Source: Castanea sativa (Eukaryota > Streptophyta > Magnoliopsida > Fagales > Fagaceae). Taken from it: a stretch of DNA of 64,000 bases. This document shows positions 14,520-25,639 of the stretch, in pieces; within the stretch, counting starts at the first letter, position 1, and each line of letters begins with the position of its first letter. The stretch covers positions 42,955,634 to 43,019,633 of the forward strand of contig NC_134014.1 of NCBI RefSeq assembly GCF_040712315.1, in the 5' to 3' direction. Under the pieces are notes generated by a model. That model ran no database searches. It was not told where the DNA came from and was given only the letters and a program-made list of their open reading frames with translations. The translations under genes were made by a program, and so were the position numbers.

Positions 14520-14822
14520 CCTTCCTTATCGGTTGGCACATCGGCCTCGTATTCTACAGTACTGCACCAGCCACAAGCTGACAAGCTTCTTCAGCCAATA
14601 ACCTGATGAATAATGATAAGTTAAAGAGTCTTGATAAGTCATTTTCATGATCCATCTTCCCTTTGAAAGTTAGATCCAATTAACAGTCAGTCAGTGATAT
14701 ATATAATATAGTCACCCGCGAAATCCATCAGAGCCCAGGCCCCAGAGTACTCTGCCCGTCCAGATCCAGTGCCACACCCGCGTCGTTAATTCAAGAATCA
14801 ATATGTTTCGTCTAGTTCCATA

Positions 14823-14853
<31 letters not shown>

Positions 14854-15110
14854 GTTATTTGAGTGCCAGAGACTTGTTTCCCAAGAATATGAGATTTAAC
14901 TAAATTTTATATTATCAATCTGCCTAGTTGTCGTTAGAAGTTTGTGGAGAATGTTAATCAGTAATGCCATAGAGGTCACACTAGTGGTGCTTAGCTGTAG
15001 TTCTGACCATTGCAATGTTGCAAGATTTTCTGTAATTTAAGGAGTCTTTTGGTTGAATATTGCAAAAAATTGAGTTTATTTGTAATATAAGTATTGTTCA
15101 AACTTATTTG
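14520..15110. other. Intergenic region
   Basis: No gene recognised. A (TA)n/(T)n run occupies 14819-14852. The stretch 14540-14800 is more GC-balanced but shows no open frame of note. Confidence 0.4.
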
Positions 15111-15119
15111 GAGAGAAGC

Positions 15120-16222
15120 ATATTTCGGCAATGGTGTTGCCGAAATTCTGAGAAAAAGTAGGAGAGAAGAGAGAGAAAAATGAATTTTGGCAATGATATT
15201 GCCAAAAATAAAAAAATAAAATAAAAAAGCTGAATTTTGGCAATTGAAATGCCGAAATTGAAGCATTAAAAAAAGAATAAAAGAAAACTGAACTGTGGCA
15301 AGAGTAATGTTACGGTCACAAACTATTTTACCATATTTTTACAAAATGTTATGACCAATTTCTTACTAGTTCTCATCAAGGCTCACCAATAACATCACTT
15401 TTTTATTTACCAATAATCACTCATCATATCAGCAGTTTATGAAAGTTTTTGTAAAAAAATTTGTATCTCTAGCATTTTGCCAAAAGTGGAGGATTAAAAA
15501 AAAAAAAAAAAAACTCAATTGTGGCAATTGAATTGCCGAAATTGGAGGAATAAAAGAAAAATGCTACAGCCACACTTTTGAATGCATAAAATAAAATTTC
15601 TATGTTACCCAATGAAACTTTAAAAAAGAAAATTTTATCTAATAAAAAAGTAAAGAAATTTATATAACTTGTTTTGCTTCTCACTGTTACCTTAAAATTT
15701 ATTTATTTTTAAGTCATTTAAAAGTGTGGCTGTAGTATTAATCTTACCACAATCTAGTTTTTTTTTTTTACTCCTATAATTTCGGCAATTCAATTGCCAC
15801 AATTGATTTTTTTTTAATCCTCAACTTTTGGCAAAATGCTAGAGAAACAAATTTTTTTACAAGAACTTTCATAAACTGCTAATGTGATGAGTGATTATTG
15901 GTAAGTAAAAAAGTGATATTATTGGTGGGCCTTAATGAGAACCAATAAGATATTGGCCATAACAACAGTTTGTAAAAATATGGTAAAATAGTTTGTAGCC
16001 ATAGCAGTACTCTTGTCACAGTTCAGTTTTCTTTTTTTAATCCTTCAATTTTGGCAATTCAATTGCTGAAATTCAGATTTATTATTATTTTTTTATTATT
16101 TTATTTTTGGCAATATCATTGCCAAAATTCTTTTTTCTCTCTCCCACATCCGTCACATCATTTCTCTCTCCTCTGTCCTACTTTTTCTCAAAATTTCGGC
16201 AACACCATTGTCAAAATTCTCT
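15120..16222. repeat. 1.1-kb near-palindrome with nested MITEs
   Basis: The left arm (about 15120-15555) reappears in reverse complement as the right arm (about 15765-16222). Matching landmarks are TTTCGGCAATGGTGTTGCCG at 15124 with its partner at 16194, AACTGAACTGTGGCAAGAG at 15287 with CTTGTCACAGTTCAG at 16012, and AATTGAATTGCCGAAATT at 15528 with its partner at 15779. Each arm holds one copy of a MITE of about 175 bp (15298-15475 and 15838-16015). The centre (15556-15745) is itself a MITE with TIRs TACAGCCACACTTTT and AAAAGTGTGGCTGTA. A transcript through this region would fold into a long hairpin. Confidence 0.8.
15556..15745. mobile_element. MITE at the centre of the near-palindrome
   Basis: Inverted termini ATGCTACAGCCACACTTTTG (15554 on) and AAAGTGTGGCTGTAGTATT (15721 on) bound an AT-rich core of about 150 bp. 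No coding capacity. Confidence 0.65.
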
Positions 16223-16229
16223 TCTCTTT

Positions 16230-16555
16230 TCTATCAACACAATAAATTTTTCATTATCTTTTCTATGCATAATTTTTCCTCACAACAAAGGTTACTTCTC
16301 TCTATCAATTTTTTGGTGGATTTTTTTATTTTTCTTGCATATCTGCTTTAGGTTATTAATTTTTTGTATTTTTAAGAACTCTACTACTTGAGTTGATGTA
16401 ATTTAGTTTTGTATTTTAAGTTTTTTTTTTTTGTTCTCTTTGATTGTTAAGTATTATCCTATTGCATTATAAATAATATAATATTATTCTATTACATAGC
16501 ATGATTTGGATAATTTTATCATATAAGAATTTTACATAAGTTACATAGACAATAG
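16230..16555. other. AT-rich flank of the 11.2-kb retrotransposon
   Basis: No gene or element recognised. It ends in AGACAATAGTAAT, the left target sequence of the retrotransposon; the same AGACAATAGTAAT occurs again at 27873-27885. Confidence 0.4.
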
Positions 16556-16559
16556 TAAT
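16555..16559. repeat. Target site duplication GTAAT, left
   Basis: GTAAT directly precedes the LTR start TGTAAGTG and is repeated at 27807-27811 after the far LTR. A 5-bp duplication is standard for Ty3/Gypsy integrases. Confidence 0.9.
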
Positions 16560-17307
16560 TGTAAGTGCACAATTACACCTGGACCCAAGAACAAGCATGG
16601 GCCAGTAATGAAATTCCTTTAAACAATATGAATTTGTAGAGTGTGGGCTTCAAACCTAGGTTAGAAATGTATAGGGATTAAATGATAGATTAAAGATTGC
16701 CAGTACCTAGAAACAACAAGGAGTAATGTAAATGTCTTCTCGGACGGAAGCCATTCGTTCATATATTATATCTCTTTCTTTGTCTTTTTTCTTTTTTAGG
16801 TTACAAAAAGTTCCGTCCCCTTTCTGCATTCTAGGTCCCCCTTAAATACTCCCCTTTTAATACTTTATACACGTGTTGCCCCCAATTCCTCCCTTAGCCT
16901 AGATATTTCTTTTCTTAGTGCCTTTGAACGGTAACTAGAAGTTTCCCTTCCACTGCTCAAGTGTCACTTCCCCATTAATGCGGCTAGGGTGGTAGGTGCG
17001 AGGTCTTTAATGTGGAGGTAGCTACCTTTATCTTTGATATTCTTCCAACATCGGTGCTTCTAAGACATTCAAGGGTTCACCCCTTTAACCATTGGTCTTG
17101 ACCGTGTCATTCCCTAACCTTTACCATGAAGTTCCGGTTCTACGAGTGTCGTCCGAGGGGAAAACCATCCTCGGGGCGGGACCCTCGGATCCTCGAGCGT
17201 ATGGGCCGACTTAAAGTACTAACAAGTCCTAAACTCAAGAGCAGGTCGGCCTTACTTAGTAAGACCCAACGACCCATATTACTATCAAGATCTTTTTACT
17301 CCCCACA
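16560..17307 (-). repeat. 3' LTR of the 11.2-kb element
   Basis: 748 bp, TG...CA ends (on plus TGTAAGTGCAC to CTCCCCACA). It differs from the partner LTR at roughly 3-4% of sites by eye. The differences cluster around CGG and CTCGG words and include small length changes. Confidence 0.93.
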
Positions 17308-17322
17308 ATAGCCCCTCAAAAC
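17308..17322 (-). other. Polypurine tract of the 11.2-kb element
   Basis: Read on minus, GTTTTGAGGGGCTAT lies directly before the LTR start TGTGGGG. It is identical to the tract at 3239-3253. Confidence 0.8.
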
Positions 17323-17816
17323 TCTAATTTTCGACATCCGAGGAGAAAAATAGGGTTTTGATCTAACAAGGATCCATTCCTACCACTTTACAAGTGATGG
17401 CACGTGTGGAAATCGTTTCGCGTCCCAGAAGATGCCACTTGGCGGTTTTATTTTCAAAAACGCGCGCATTTATTACTGTAAGTTACTCTTTGTCTCCCAC
17501 GTTCAACGGTGAGATGGGCATCAGACGGTCCTCGTTACTCCACGAAATTTTAGGCGGGACAAATATAATTTCAAGGCCGCCTTTTTCGCACGTCGTGACG
17601 CTTCGGGAACTCGCGCCTTCATTTAAGTCATCGTGGATCAATCCCATCAAAACAACAACAATCATTCTTTACCGTCAGAAACCGTGGAAACCTCGTACCT
17701 TCAACTTTGTAAGTTCTTACTCTCTCTATTCTTAACCTTTTCTCCTCGGATACGAGTCCTCTACCGTTCTTCGTAAACACCCCCCCCTTTAGAGTTTAAC
17801 TTTTCGTTCCTTTCTA

Positions 17817-20340
17817 ATGGGTAAGTTTAAGTGTCTAGTTGATACCGTCGCTGGGATAGAGGGTTTTAGGGCTAAGTACCGTATTCCCAGCGATGTAGGA
17901 CTAAAATATTGCCGGCGTAAGCCGTGGCCGGTTCTAGGAAAGAGGGAGAGGTTATCATCCCTATGATAGCCTTTATAGAGTGGTGGATGACCTTCCAATG
18001 AAACCGTAATGAGGGAGTACCTTCGCAACCACCGGTTTGTGTCCCGATCAATGCCTCCCAAACGTTTTTAGGGTTCTAGGTAGTGTAGATGCTCTAAACG
18101 AGCGAGATGGGTTTAAACCTCACATGGCACGATGTCGTGTTTCTATATGAGTCCCATAAACTTTCTAAGGTAGGTTATTATATTAAATCTCGGTCCGCAC
18201 GTTAGGTTAATTTCCCCGTCCGCCCAAATCAAACAAAGGCATGAAGGACGACTACTTGATCGTGTCCGGAACCGGCACGACGGCCTCCACCGCCCGCCTG
18301 TCGGGGGGGGGATCCGAGGTGCGACGCCGTAGGATTAATCTTCCCACAAGACAACTTCTTCTAGCACACACAAAAATGCATATTCGTACTTACTTAAATT
18401 TGTTAAACATCCGTGTGAATCGAAGTTTGTTTATTTTGACGTCTTCTTTGCGGATAAGCAACACGTGCGCCTCGTCTAAAGCCACCGTAACATCGCGGAT
18501 CTAAACCGAGTACTTCGCTGCGAAGTGTTCGTTAGTGAAGACTTACAACTCGGGCTGCTCACCTTATTCTAGGATACACTCCCCTTTCCTCGGACTTCCG
18601 GGAGATAGAACGCCATAATTGCGGGCGACCGACGACGAAAGAAGATAAACGTAGCTCGGCCCCACTTCTGGACGATCACGACCTCCCGACGCTCCTAACA
18701 CCATTTTGTACAACCGGCCAATAGCAGCGGTTCCCCTCTTGCCGTGCACTCACAAGCAACTCGTCGTTCCGAGAAGAGCGAGGTGTCTTCTTCACATACA
18801 CTCGACGACGAGATAGATCAATTCCATCTCGAAGACACCGGGAGACCTCGCGGGAACCACTGTGGTACTTTCCGACGAGGAGGAAGAAACCACCGAGGCC
18901 TGCGGAATTGCCGGGTTTGTGATTGCCCTTCCCGAAGACGAATTAGAAGAAAACATGGGAAGAATGGAGGGTCTCCTCACCAAAAGGGTCGCCAAAGTTG
19001 CAGAGAAAAGAAAAACGGGGACGTCCCGAGTTCCCCAGCTTTACCTCCTCCTCCTCCTCCGGTGAGCCAAAACTCGCTAGCCAGGGGATCCCAAGAAGAA
19101 GAGGAAGGGGGATAATGAGGGGACGATTAGTAAAGACCCCAAGAAACCACGCCAACAACTCCCACCGGCCCCGGCAGCGAACCGGACAAGGGCAAGTGTA
19201 GAGCCCGTTCGGTTGAACTCGGGAAATCGGGGATGAGGGTGAGTGCGCCGAGCACCGACCACCCGGTCCCCCCGATCTAAGGCCGGACGGCGCTCCCATC
19301 TCCTCGCCAGGTCCATATAGGGCGATTCAACAAGGCCATGCCCACCACCCGGCCGAGGTCCCGGAACGCCCTCTCCTGTGCCGCCCAAGGACATACGGAG
19401 ACCTTGGAAAAAATGGGCCGACCCACAACTATTCCTCTCCCTAAAAGAGACTTAGCGCTGGTAAGCGTTTCTCCTTTTAACAATATTTATAAGTAAGTTT
19501 GTTTTTGTTACTCCTAACTCCATCATACTTTGTTACGAGCTATTCGGGGAGGTCTTTGTAGCTGAAAAGTTTATTGAAGACACTCGGAAAATAGTCGTAG
19601 CCGAGCTCGAAATTAGGTGGAGGCGAAGTCCCCTTGGGTACGGCCCTTGCCGAGAACGAAAAGCCGACCTCGGAGGTAGCGGATACGAGGAGAGAGAAAA
19701 ACGGGGTCGAGTCCAACTTGAAGACTATGAAGACCCGGATAGAAGGACGCCGCAAGCTCTTTCGTGAAAGAGATGAAGAGCTCTCCCAAGCTCAAAGGGG
19801 AGTGCTCGGATCCGAAGAACAACCGGCGCCGATGAAGGAAGAAGCCGCCGCCTTCCAACTCTCTCTTCAAGCGCCAAGCGTGCAAGTTTCGATGAAGGGG
19901 TAGCAACCACCGAGGAGCGGTGACGGAGGAATTCGCGACTTTATGCCGCGAATACTCGTCAAAAAGTATGGGGCGAAGCTTTAAACGTAGCAGAGTTCCC
20001 CAATCTTCGGATTTGAGGAAGTCCGAGAACGTTTGGCTTCCCCTAGAAATACGGGGAGATGGAAGAGGCTCCTCCGCTACTCCTACCCCCGAGACAACTC
20101 TTCCCGCTCTACCTCGCAGTCCCACAAAGAAATCCCCTCGATCCTACGTAACCTTCTCCGGTTCCAATAAAGAGAAGGAAGGAGGAGTGGATGCGAGAGA
20201 AGGACTTGAGCCGGACGGTGGAACCCAACGTCCTTCCAACAAAGACGGGATAAAGGAAAGCGAAAGGTTATGACTCCTTTCGAGCCGGGAGTTGAGAAAG
20301 ACCGAGGGCACTAGTACCTCTCAGCAAGATCCTCCTCCAA
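17817..20340 (+). pseudogene. Antisense multi-exon gene of a Tat-like retrotransposon (copy 2, broken)
   Basis: This is the homologue of the gene at 201-2755, on the strand opposite this element's gag-pol. It starts at ATG 17817 (MGKFKCLVDTVAG) and loses frame after about 33 codons. Recognisable pieces are MKDDYLIVSG at 18241, an acidic DDEIDQFHLED segment near 18805, a Pro-rich part near 19040, a coiled-coil segment at 19634-19903, and a C-terminal segment from 19920 with EEFATLCREY and SGSNKEKEGG. A conserved intron is visible at 19461-19539 (GTAAGC donor after GCGCTG), at the same place as the intron at 981-1096 in copy 1. It has many frameshifts, so no intact product. Role unknown; the coiled coil and charge pattern suggest a structural or nucleic-acid-associated protein, as inference only. 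Confidence 0.7.
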
Positions 20341-20837
20341 CAGCTTAGGACTTAGCTTAGGGCTTCTCTTTTTCCATTTTTCGAATTATATATGTAATGC
20401 ATACTCAACTGATTAATGAAGAACGATTTCGTTTACTTTTCACTTGGATTGTATCTCGTTTTTAATTTATTCTTTTTGTACTTATTACAAAAGTTTCCCA
20501 TTGAGTCATATCAAAAGTTTCTAAGAGTGTAAAAATCTTACTCCAAGGATTGCACAATCATAACTTCCACACAATCATGCGTATATTATTAAAGATTTAA
20601 TACAAGGTGACATGGTTAATATATTTAAACAATGCCTCAATTAAAAAGAAGAAAGGACCTCATATAATGATTAAACCTTTGTAATGCATATCATAGTATC
20701 TAGTAAGATGTAAGATCCGATGACCATTCCCTATACAAATTTACTCAACACTTGAGATATAAAACTTAAGATTCGAGTTTAATAAACAGTAACGCATTAA
20801 CATCCAAACATGATAAGGAGATAACCTTGATCAGAAT

Positions 20838-21655
20838 GGTGGTCCGAAGATAAGACTTAACCAATTTTACGTTTAATTCTTAAAAATTATAGCTTCAAAT
20901 GTTAATTTTCCCAAAGTAGGAGGTCCGAAGACCCAGCATAACTAAGGTTCTGTTTAACAAGTGACAAGACATCAATTTCCACAAGGTTTGTGGTCCGAGG
21001 ACTGCACTTAACCAAGTTTCTGTTTGATTCTTCAAAATTGTAACTTCAAATGTTAATTTTCCCAAAGTAGGAGGTCCGAAGACCCGACATAACTAAGGTT
21101 CTGTTTAACAAGTGACAAGACATCAATTTCCACAAGGTTTGTGGTCCGAGGACTGCACTTAACCAAGTTTCTGTTTGATTCTTCAAAATTGTAACTTCAA
21201 ATGTTAATTTTCCCAAAGTAGGAGGTCCGAAGACCCGGCATAACTAAGGTTCTGTTTAACAAGTGACAAGACATCAATTTCCACAAGGTTTGTGGTCCGA
21301 GAACTGCACTTAACCAAGTTTCTGTTTGATTGTTCAAAATTGTAACTTCAAATGTTAATTTTCCCAAAGTAGGAGGTCCGAAGACCCGCATAACTAAGGC
21401 TCGTTTTAACAAGTGACAAGACATCAATTTCCACAAGGTTTTGTGGTCCGAGGATCGGACTTAACCAAGTTTCGTTTGATTCTTCAAAATTGTAACTTCA
21501 AATGTTAATTTTCCCAAAGTAGGAGGTCCGAAGACCCGCATAACTAAGGTTCTGTTTAACAAGTGACAAGACATCAATTTCCACAAGGTTTGTGGTCCGA
21601 GGACTGCACTTAACCAAGTTTCTGTTTGATTGTTCAAAATTGTAACTTCAAATAT
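20838..21655. repeat. 151-bp tandem array inside the retrotransposon
   Basis: About 5.4 units with period 150-151 bp; the marker AGGTCCGAAG falls at 20921, 21072, 21223, 21374 and 21524. Each unit is a dimer of two related halves of about 75 bp, one with GTCCGAAGACCC..TAACTAAGG, the other with GTCCGAGGACTGC..TAACCAAGT. It lies between integrase and the antisense gene, in the element's 3' region, where Ogre/Tat elements often carry tandem subrepeats that can seed satellites. Confidence 0.92.
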
Positions 21656-21931
21656 GAGAGCTAGCCATAACTTTGAACTATTAATTGACAAAAGCTTATT
21701 TGATTAATAATAATACCTTCTAAGATTATTTACATTCCATGGACGTGGTACAATTCGTTCGTCTAGGTCAGCTAGCCTATACGACCCTATGCCTGCTATT
21801 GAAACAATGCGATAGGGCCTTCCCGCCAGTGTCCTAGCTTACCCCATACCGGGTTCTTAGAAGTGCCTACAACTTTCCTTAATACAAGATCACTGTGCAA
21901 GCGGCCTTAGCTTCACGTGGGCATCATATCC

Positions 21932-22830
21932 TCATTTTAGCTTCTGCTGATAATAAGCCAATTGGACCATAGCTGCCTCACGCCGTTCCTCAAGCAAATC
22001 AAGATCTTTCTCTAGAAGTCCCTGGTTATTCTCTGGGCTAAAAGAACTTGTCTTTAGAGTAGGAAAACCAGATTCTAGTGGTATCACCGTCTCGGCTCCA
22101 TAAGTCATAGAGAATGGTGTTTCTCCAGTGGACCTGCGCGGTGTGGTCCGATATGTCCACAGGACATGAGGGAGCTCTTCTACCCATTTGCCTTTCGCAT
22201 CATCCAACCTCTTTTTGAGCCCGTTGACTATGACCTTGTTAACGGCCTCGGCACTCGCCCATTTCCTCGAGGATAAGGCCGGGGTAGAGTATCTATTTGT
22301 GATGCCCATGTCACCACAAGACCGCCTAAAGGCGTTATCGTCAAATTGAACGCCATTGTCCGAGCCAAGTGTATGCGGTAGACCAAATCTAGTAACAATA
22401 TTTTTCCATATAAATTTCTTGGAATCAACATCTCGGATATTGGCTAAGGGCTCGGCTTCAACCCATTTAGTGAAGTAGTCCGTCCCTACGAAGTACCATC
22501 TTTTGTTGCCGAGCTCTCCTGGAAATGGCCCTACAATGTCCAGGAGCCCCATCGTGCGAAAGGCCAAGGGCCGGAGAGAGGGTTAAGAACCCCTCCAAAG
22601 TTGGTGAATATTAGGGGCGAACCTCTCGACATTGATCACATTTTCTCGGCATAGTCCCGAGCCTCCTCGCATATTGGGCCACCAATAACCCGAGTCGTGG
22701 GCTCATGGGCTAAGGACCTTCCCCACAAGGTGTGGCTCCCACAAATTCCCTCATGCAATTCCTCCAAGAATGCGCCTTCGTTGATTCGTGGTGTACGCAC
22801 AACAAGTACGGTCCCGAAAAGGATCGTTTA
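21932..22830 (-). pseudogene. Integrase domain of the 11.2-kb element
   Basis: An open segment of 211 codons (22567-21932) is the Ty3/Gypsy integrase core. The first catalytic Asp is in GTDYFTKW, the second in LGSDNGVQFDD, and the Glu in SAEAVNKVIVNG, followed by the conserved LWTYRTTPRRSTGETPF stretch. The His/Cys zinc-binding part lies upstream at about 22660-22760 in a shifted frame. The enzyme inserts element cDNA into host DNA and produces the 5-bp duplication seen at the ends. GQAE, usual before the catalytic Glu, reads ASAE here. Frame breaks separate it from RNase H. Confidence 0.88.
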
Positions 22831-23830
22831 TAGAGCTTCGATCCTCGGACAACCGTAAACGCGGCGCCTTTCGACGTACCTTCGCTTCAACCATTCTTCG
22901 GGAAGAATGTCATTTTTAAGAAAAGATATGATTGAATCCATCCAAATAGGACCAGCCTTATTAGATGGATGCGAGGTGCGATTAACAGTTACAAGAGAAG
23001 GTTCTACCGCATCCTCAACGAGAATAACCCTTGGTAGACCTTGAGCCGAGGAGGTGGCCAACGTAGCCAAAGAATCCGCATGAGTGTTTCCACTCCTGAG
23101 ACGTGAGCTAAGGTAAAGGAGTCGACCGCCGACGTTTAACCCGGGCCAAATATTGCCGCATTCTCGGGGTCTCTAGCCTCCATGGTTCCCATGACTTGGC
23201 CGACCACTAACTCGTGAGTCCGAGAACACATGGATTGCCCCGCCGCCCATCTTATGTACCATTTGCATGCCTACCAAGACCGCTTCATACTCGGCCTCAT
23301 TATTAGTAGCCGAGAAGGCCAATCTCAAAGATTTTTCAAAAACAATTCCTTCCAGGGGACATTAGAACAAGTCCAACACCGAGACCCTTTATGATTAGCA
23401 GGCCCCATCCACATAAACTTTCCAAGCGAGGCGATACGCTCGTGATCAAACCAACGATTTTTCACCCACGTGTGCTTCCTTTGAAGTTTCTTCTAACAAT
23501 GGTTCGCAAACTCGCCACTAAATCGGCGAGGACCTCGACCCTTCACCGAGGTGCGAGGTTTGTATTTAACATCAAAGGCTCCCAAAATGGTTCCCCATTT
23601 TGCCACCCCCCGAGAATAATCGGCACTACGCAACACCTTGAGCGGCAATAGGGTCAAAACAACCACAATACGAGATTGGAAATAATAAGGAAGTTTGCGC
23701 GTGGCGTGGACTACGACGAAGCGCTTTTTCCAAGGGCGATAGCACACCTCGGCCTCATTCAAGGACTTACTAACATAGTAGATCGGCCTCTCGCACTCCA
23801 TTTTCATTCCTTATAAGAACTAGACTCACC
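22831..23830 (-). pseudogene. RNase H region of the 11.2-kb element
   Basis: Broken pieces on the minus strand include RPIYYVSKSL, VVHATRKLPYYFQS and AKWGTILGAFDVKYKPRTS (23493-23807), typical of the RT-linked RNase H in Gypsy elements. A second RNase H-like segment ends in SLATLATSSAQGLPRVILVE (about 23085-23010). RNase H removes the RNA strand of the RNA-DNA hybrid. A second RNase H-like domain is a known feature of the Tat lineage, but the intervening frames are too damaged to count domains with certainty. Confidence 0.75.
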
Positions 23831-24810
23831 GCATGAATAGCCACGGCCGGATAAGCGAATAAAACCTCGTCCACCTCGTGGCGAGATAAAATGGGTGGCC
23901 GAGAAAGATATTGCTTAAGTCATTGGAAAGCCGACTCACAATCCTCGGTCCATTGAAACCCTTTCCACTTGTTCAACAACCGAAAGAAAGGACGCACCCA
24001 CGGTCGGTACCGAGAAATAAATCTATTCAACGCGACAATCATTCCGGTCAATTTCTAAATCTCCTTTGGGTTACGAGGCGGTTGGGTACCCCGAATAGCC
24101 TTAACCTGCACTCGGGTTCACCTCATGCCCCTATGAGTGATCATATATCCTAAGAACTTTCCGAGATCCCACACCAAAAGAACACTTGGAGGCGTTAAGG
24201 CGCAACTTATACTTCTCGGCATCCGGAAGGTGTCGGCCAAATGTTGTCATGCGTGCGAAGGTACCGTCTTACTCTTTCACCACCATATCATCCACGTATA
24301 CCTCTATGGTTTTCCCCGACTTGTTCAAACATTCGGGTCATCATTCTTTGGTAAGTAGCCCCGCATTTTTAACCCAAATGGCATGACCTTATAATGATAG
24401 TTCCAGTTGGAGTAATGAAAGCGAGTCTTCTCCCGATCTTCTAACGCCAAGGGAATTTGGTGGTAACCCCGGAAGGCGTCCAAAAAACTCATCCGAGGAT
24501 GTCCAACGCAGCATCTACCGCCTGATCAATCCGTGGCATTGGGAACGAATCTTTAGGACAGGGCCTTGTTCGGATCGGTAAAGTCTACACATACTCTCCA
24601 CTTGCCGTTCTTCTTCTTAACGACAACAAGTATGGGCCAACCATTCGGTGGTAGAAAACTTCTTTGATAGCCCCCGCCCTTTTGAGTTTAAGAACCTCTT
24701 CCTTCACGGCCTCGAATGTTCTCGGGAAGAGCGCCGGGGTGGTGCCTCCTCGGAACAATGGCCGGATTGACGTTTAAATGATGACAAATAAAGTTCGGAT
24801 CTACACCGGA
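23831..24810 (-). pseudogene. Reverse transcriptase domain of the 11.2-kb element
   Basis: Read on minus, the catalytic YVDD box is encoded at 24287-24298 within KTIEVYVDDMVVKE. The start of the region shows PNFICHHLNVNPAIVPRR near 24800-24745. Several frameshifts divide the domain, so no complete product could be made as written. It would copy element RNA into DNA in cytoplasmic particles. Confidence 0.85.
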
Positions 24811-24999
24811 GCGTAGGGGTCCCATGCAAAGACATCTAAATTATCCTTCAGAAATTTCAACAAGTCCATCTTCTTGGTATGGCAATCGCATGCCAACTTG
24901 GAAGAACCTCTCCGGATCATCCGTTATTACAAACTTCTCTAACTCCTCACAAACAAATTTCATCTTCTCGTCATCGCTCCAGGTGCCTCCGGAGTCGTT

Positions 25000-25620
25000 A
25001 ATTGCTATGACTCCCGGATGGGCAAGGTTGATGACTCAATTTCCGATCGACGAAGCACCGGCAGGCCGATATGCATTGCCTAGCCACTCACCCTCGGCCG
25101 CCGAGGATTTCCTCAACATGCTCCCCGAGGGGAATTTCACCTTAACATGTAAGGTAGAGACAGGCTCCCAGGCGTGCAACCATGGCCCGGCGAGGATGGC
25201 CGTATATGGAGAATACGCGTCAACCACGATGAAATCTACCTCAACCGTTTCGTGCCGGATTGAACAGTAAACGGATCCGCCCTTCGCACAACGGCCCTTC
25301 CTTCGAAGCTTATAAGTGGGGAGTCGTAAGGAGTTAAATCTTGCAACTCCAACCTCGGCCCTTTAAATAGATCGGGGTACATGATATTCTGCACCGCCGC
25401 ACGATCTATCATCACCCTTCTCACATCATAATTCCCTATCCCGAGGGTAACCACGAAGAGCATCGTCACGGGCTGGATAGTCCCTACTTTATCCTCCCCT
25501 CGGAAAAACCCAAGACAGTAAAGTACTCTTTAATCTCTTCGGCCGGCTACCCACATCCTCGCCCGCGATGATGGGAAACCGCCATAACCCTAGTGGGACC
25601 CGAGGCCGGTCCTACCAAAG
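25000..25620 (-). pseudogene. Retropepsin-like protease region of the 11.2-kb element
   Basis: Minus-strand pieces at 25469-25236 (VVTLGIGNYDVRRVMIDRAAVQNIMYPD, given here in part: NYDVRRVMID) and 25227-25036 (VDAYSPYTAILAGPWLHA) match the aspartic protease domain of Gypsy polyproteins, with the active-site region after RVMID altered. The expected Asp-Ser/Thr-Gly triad is not readable in frame. It would cleave the Gag-Pol polyprotein. Confidence 0.7.
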
Positions 25621-25639
25621 TGCGGCGAAGATAACATTA

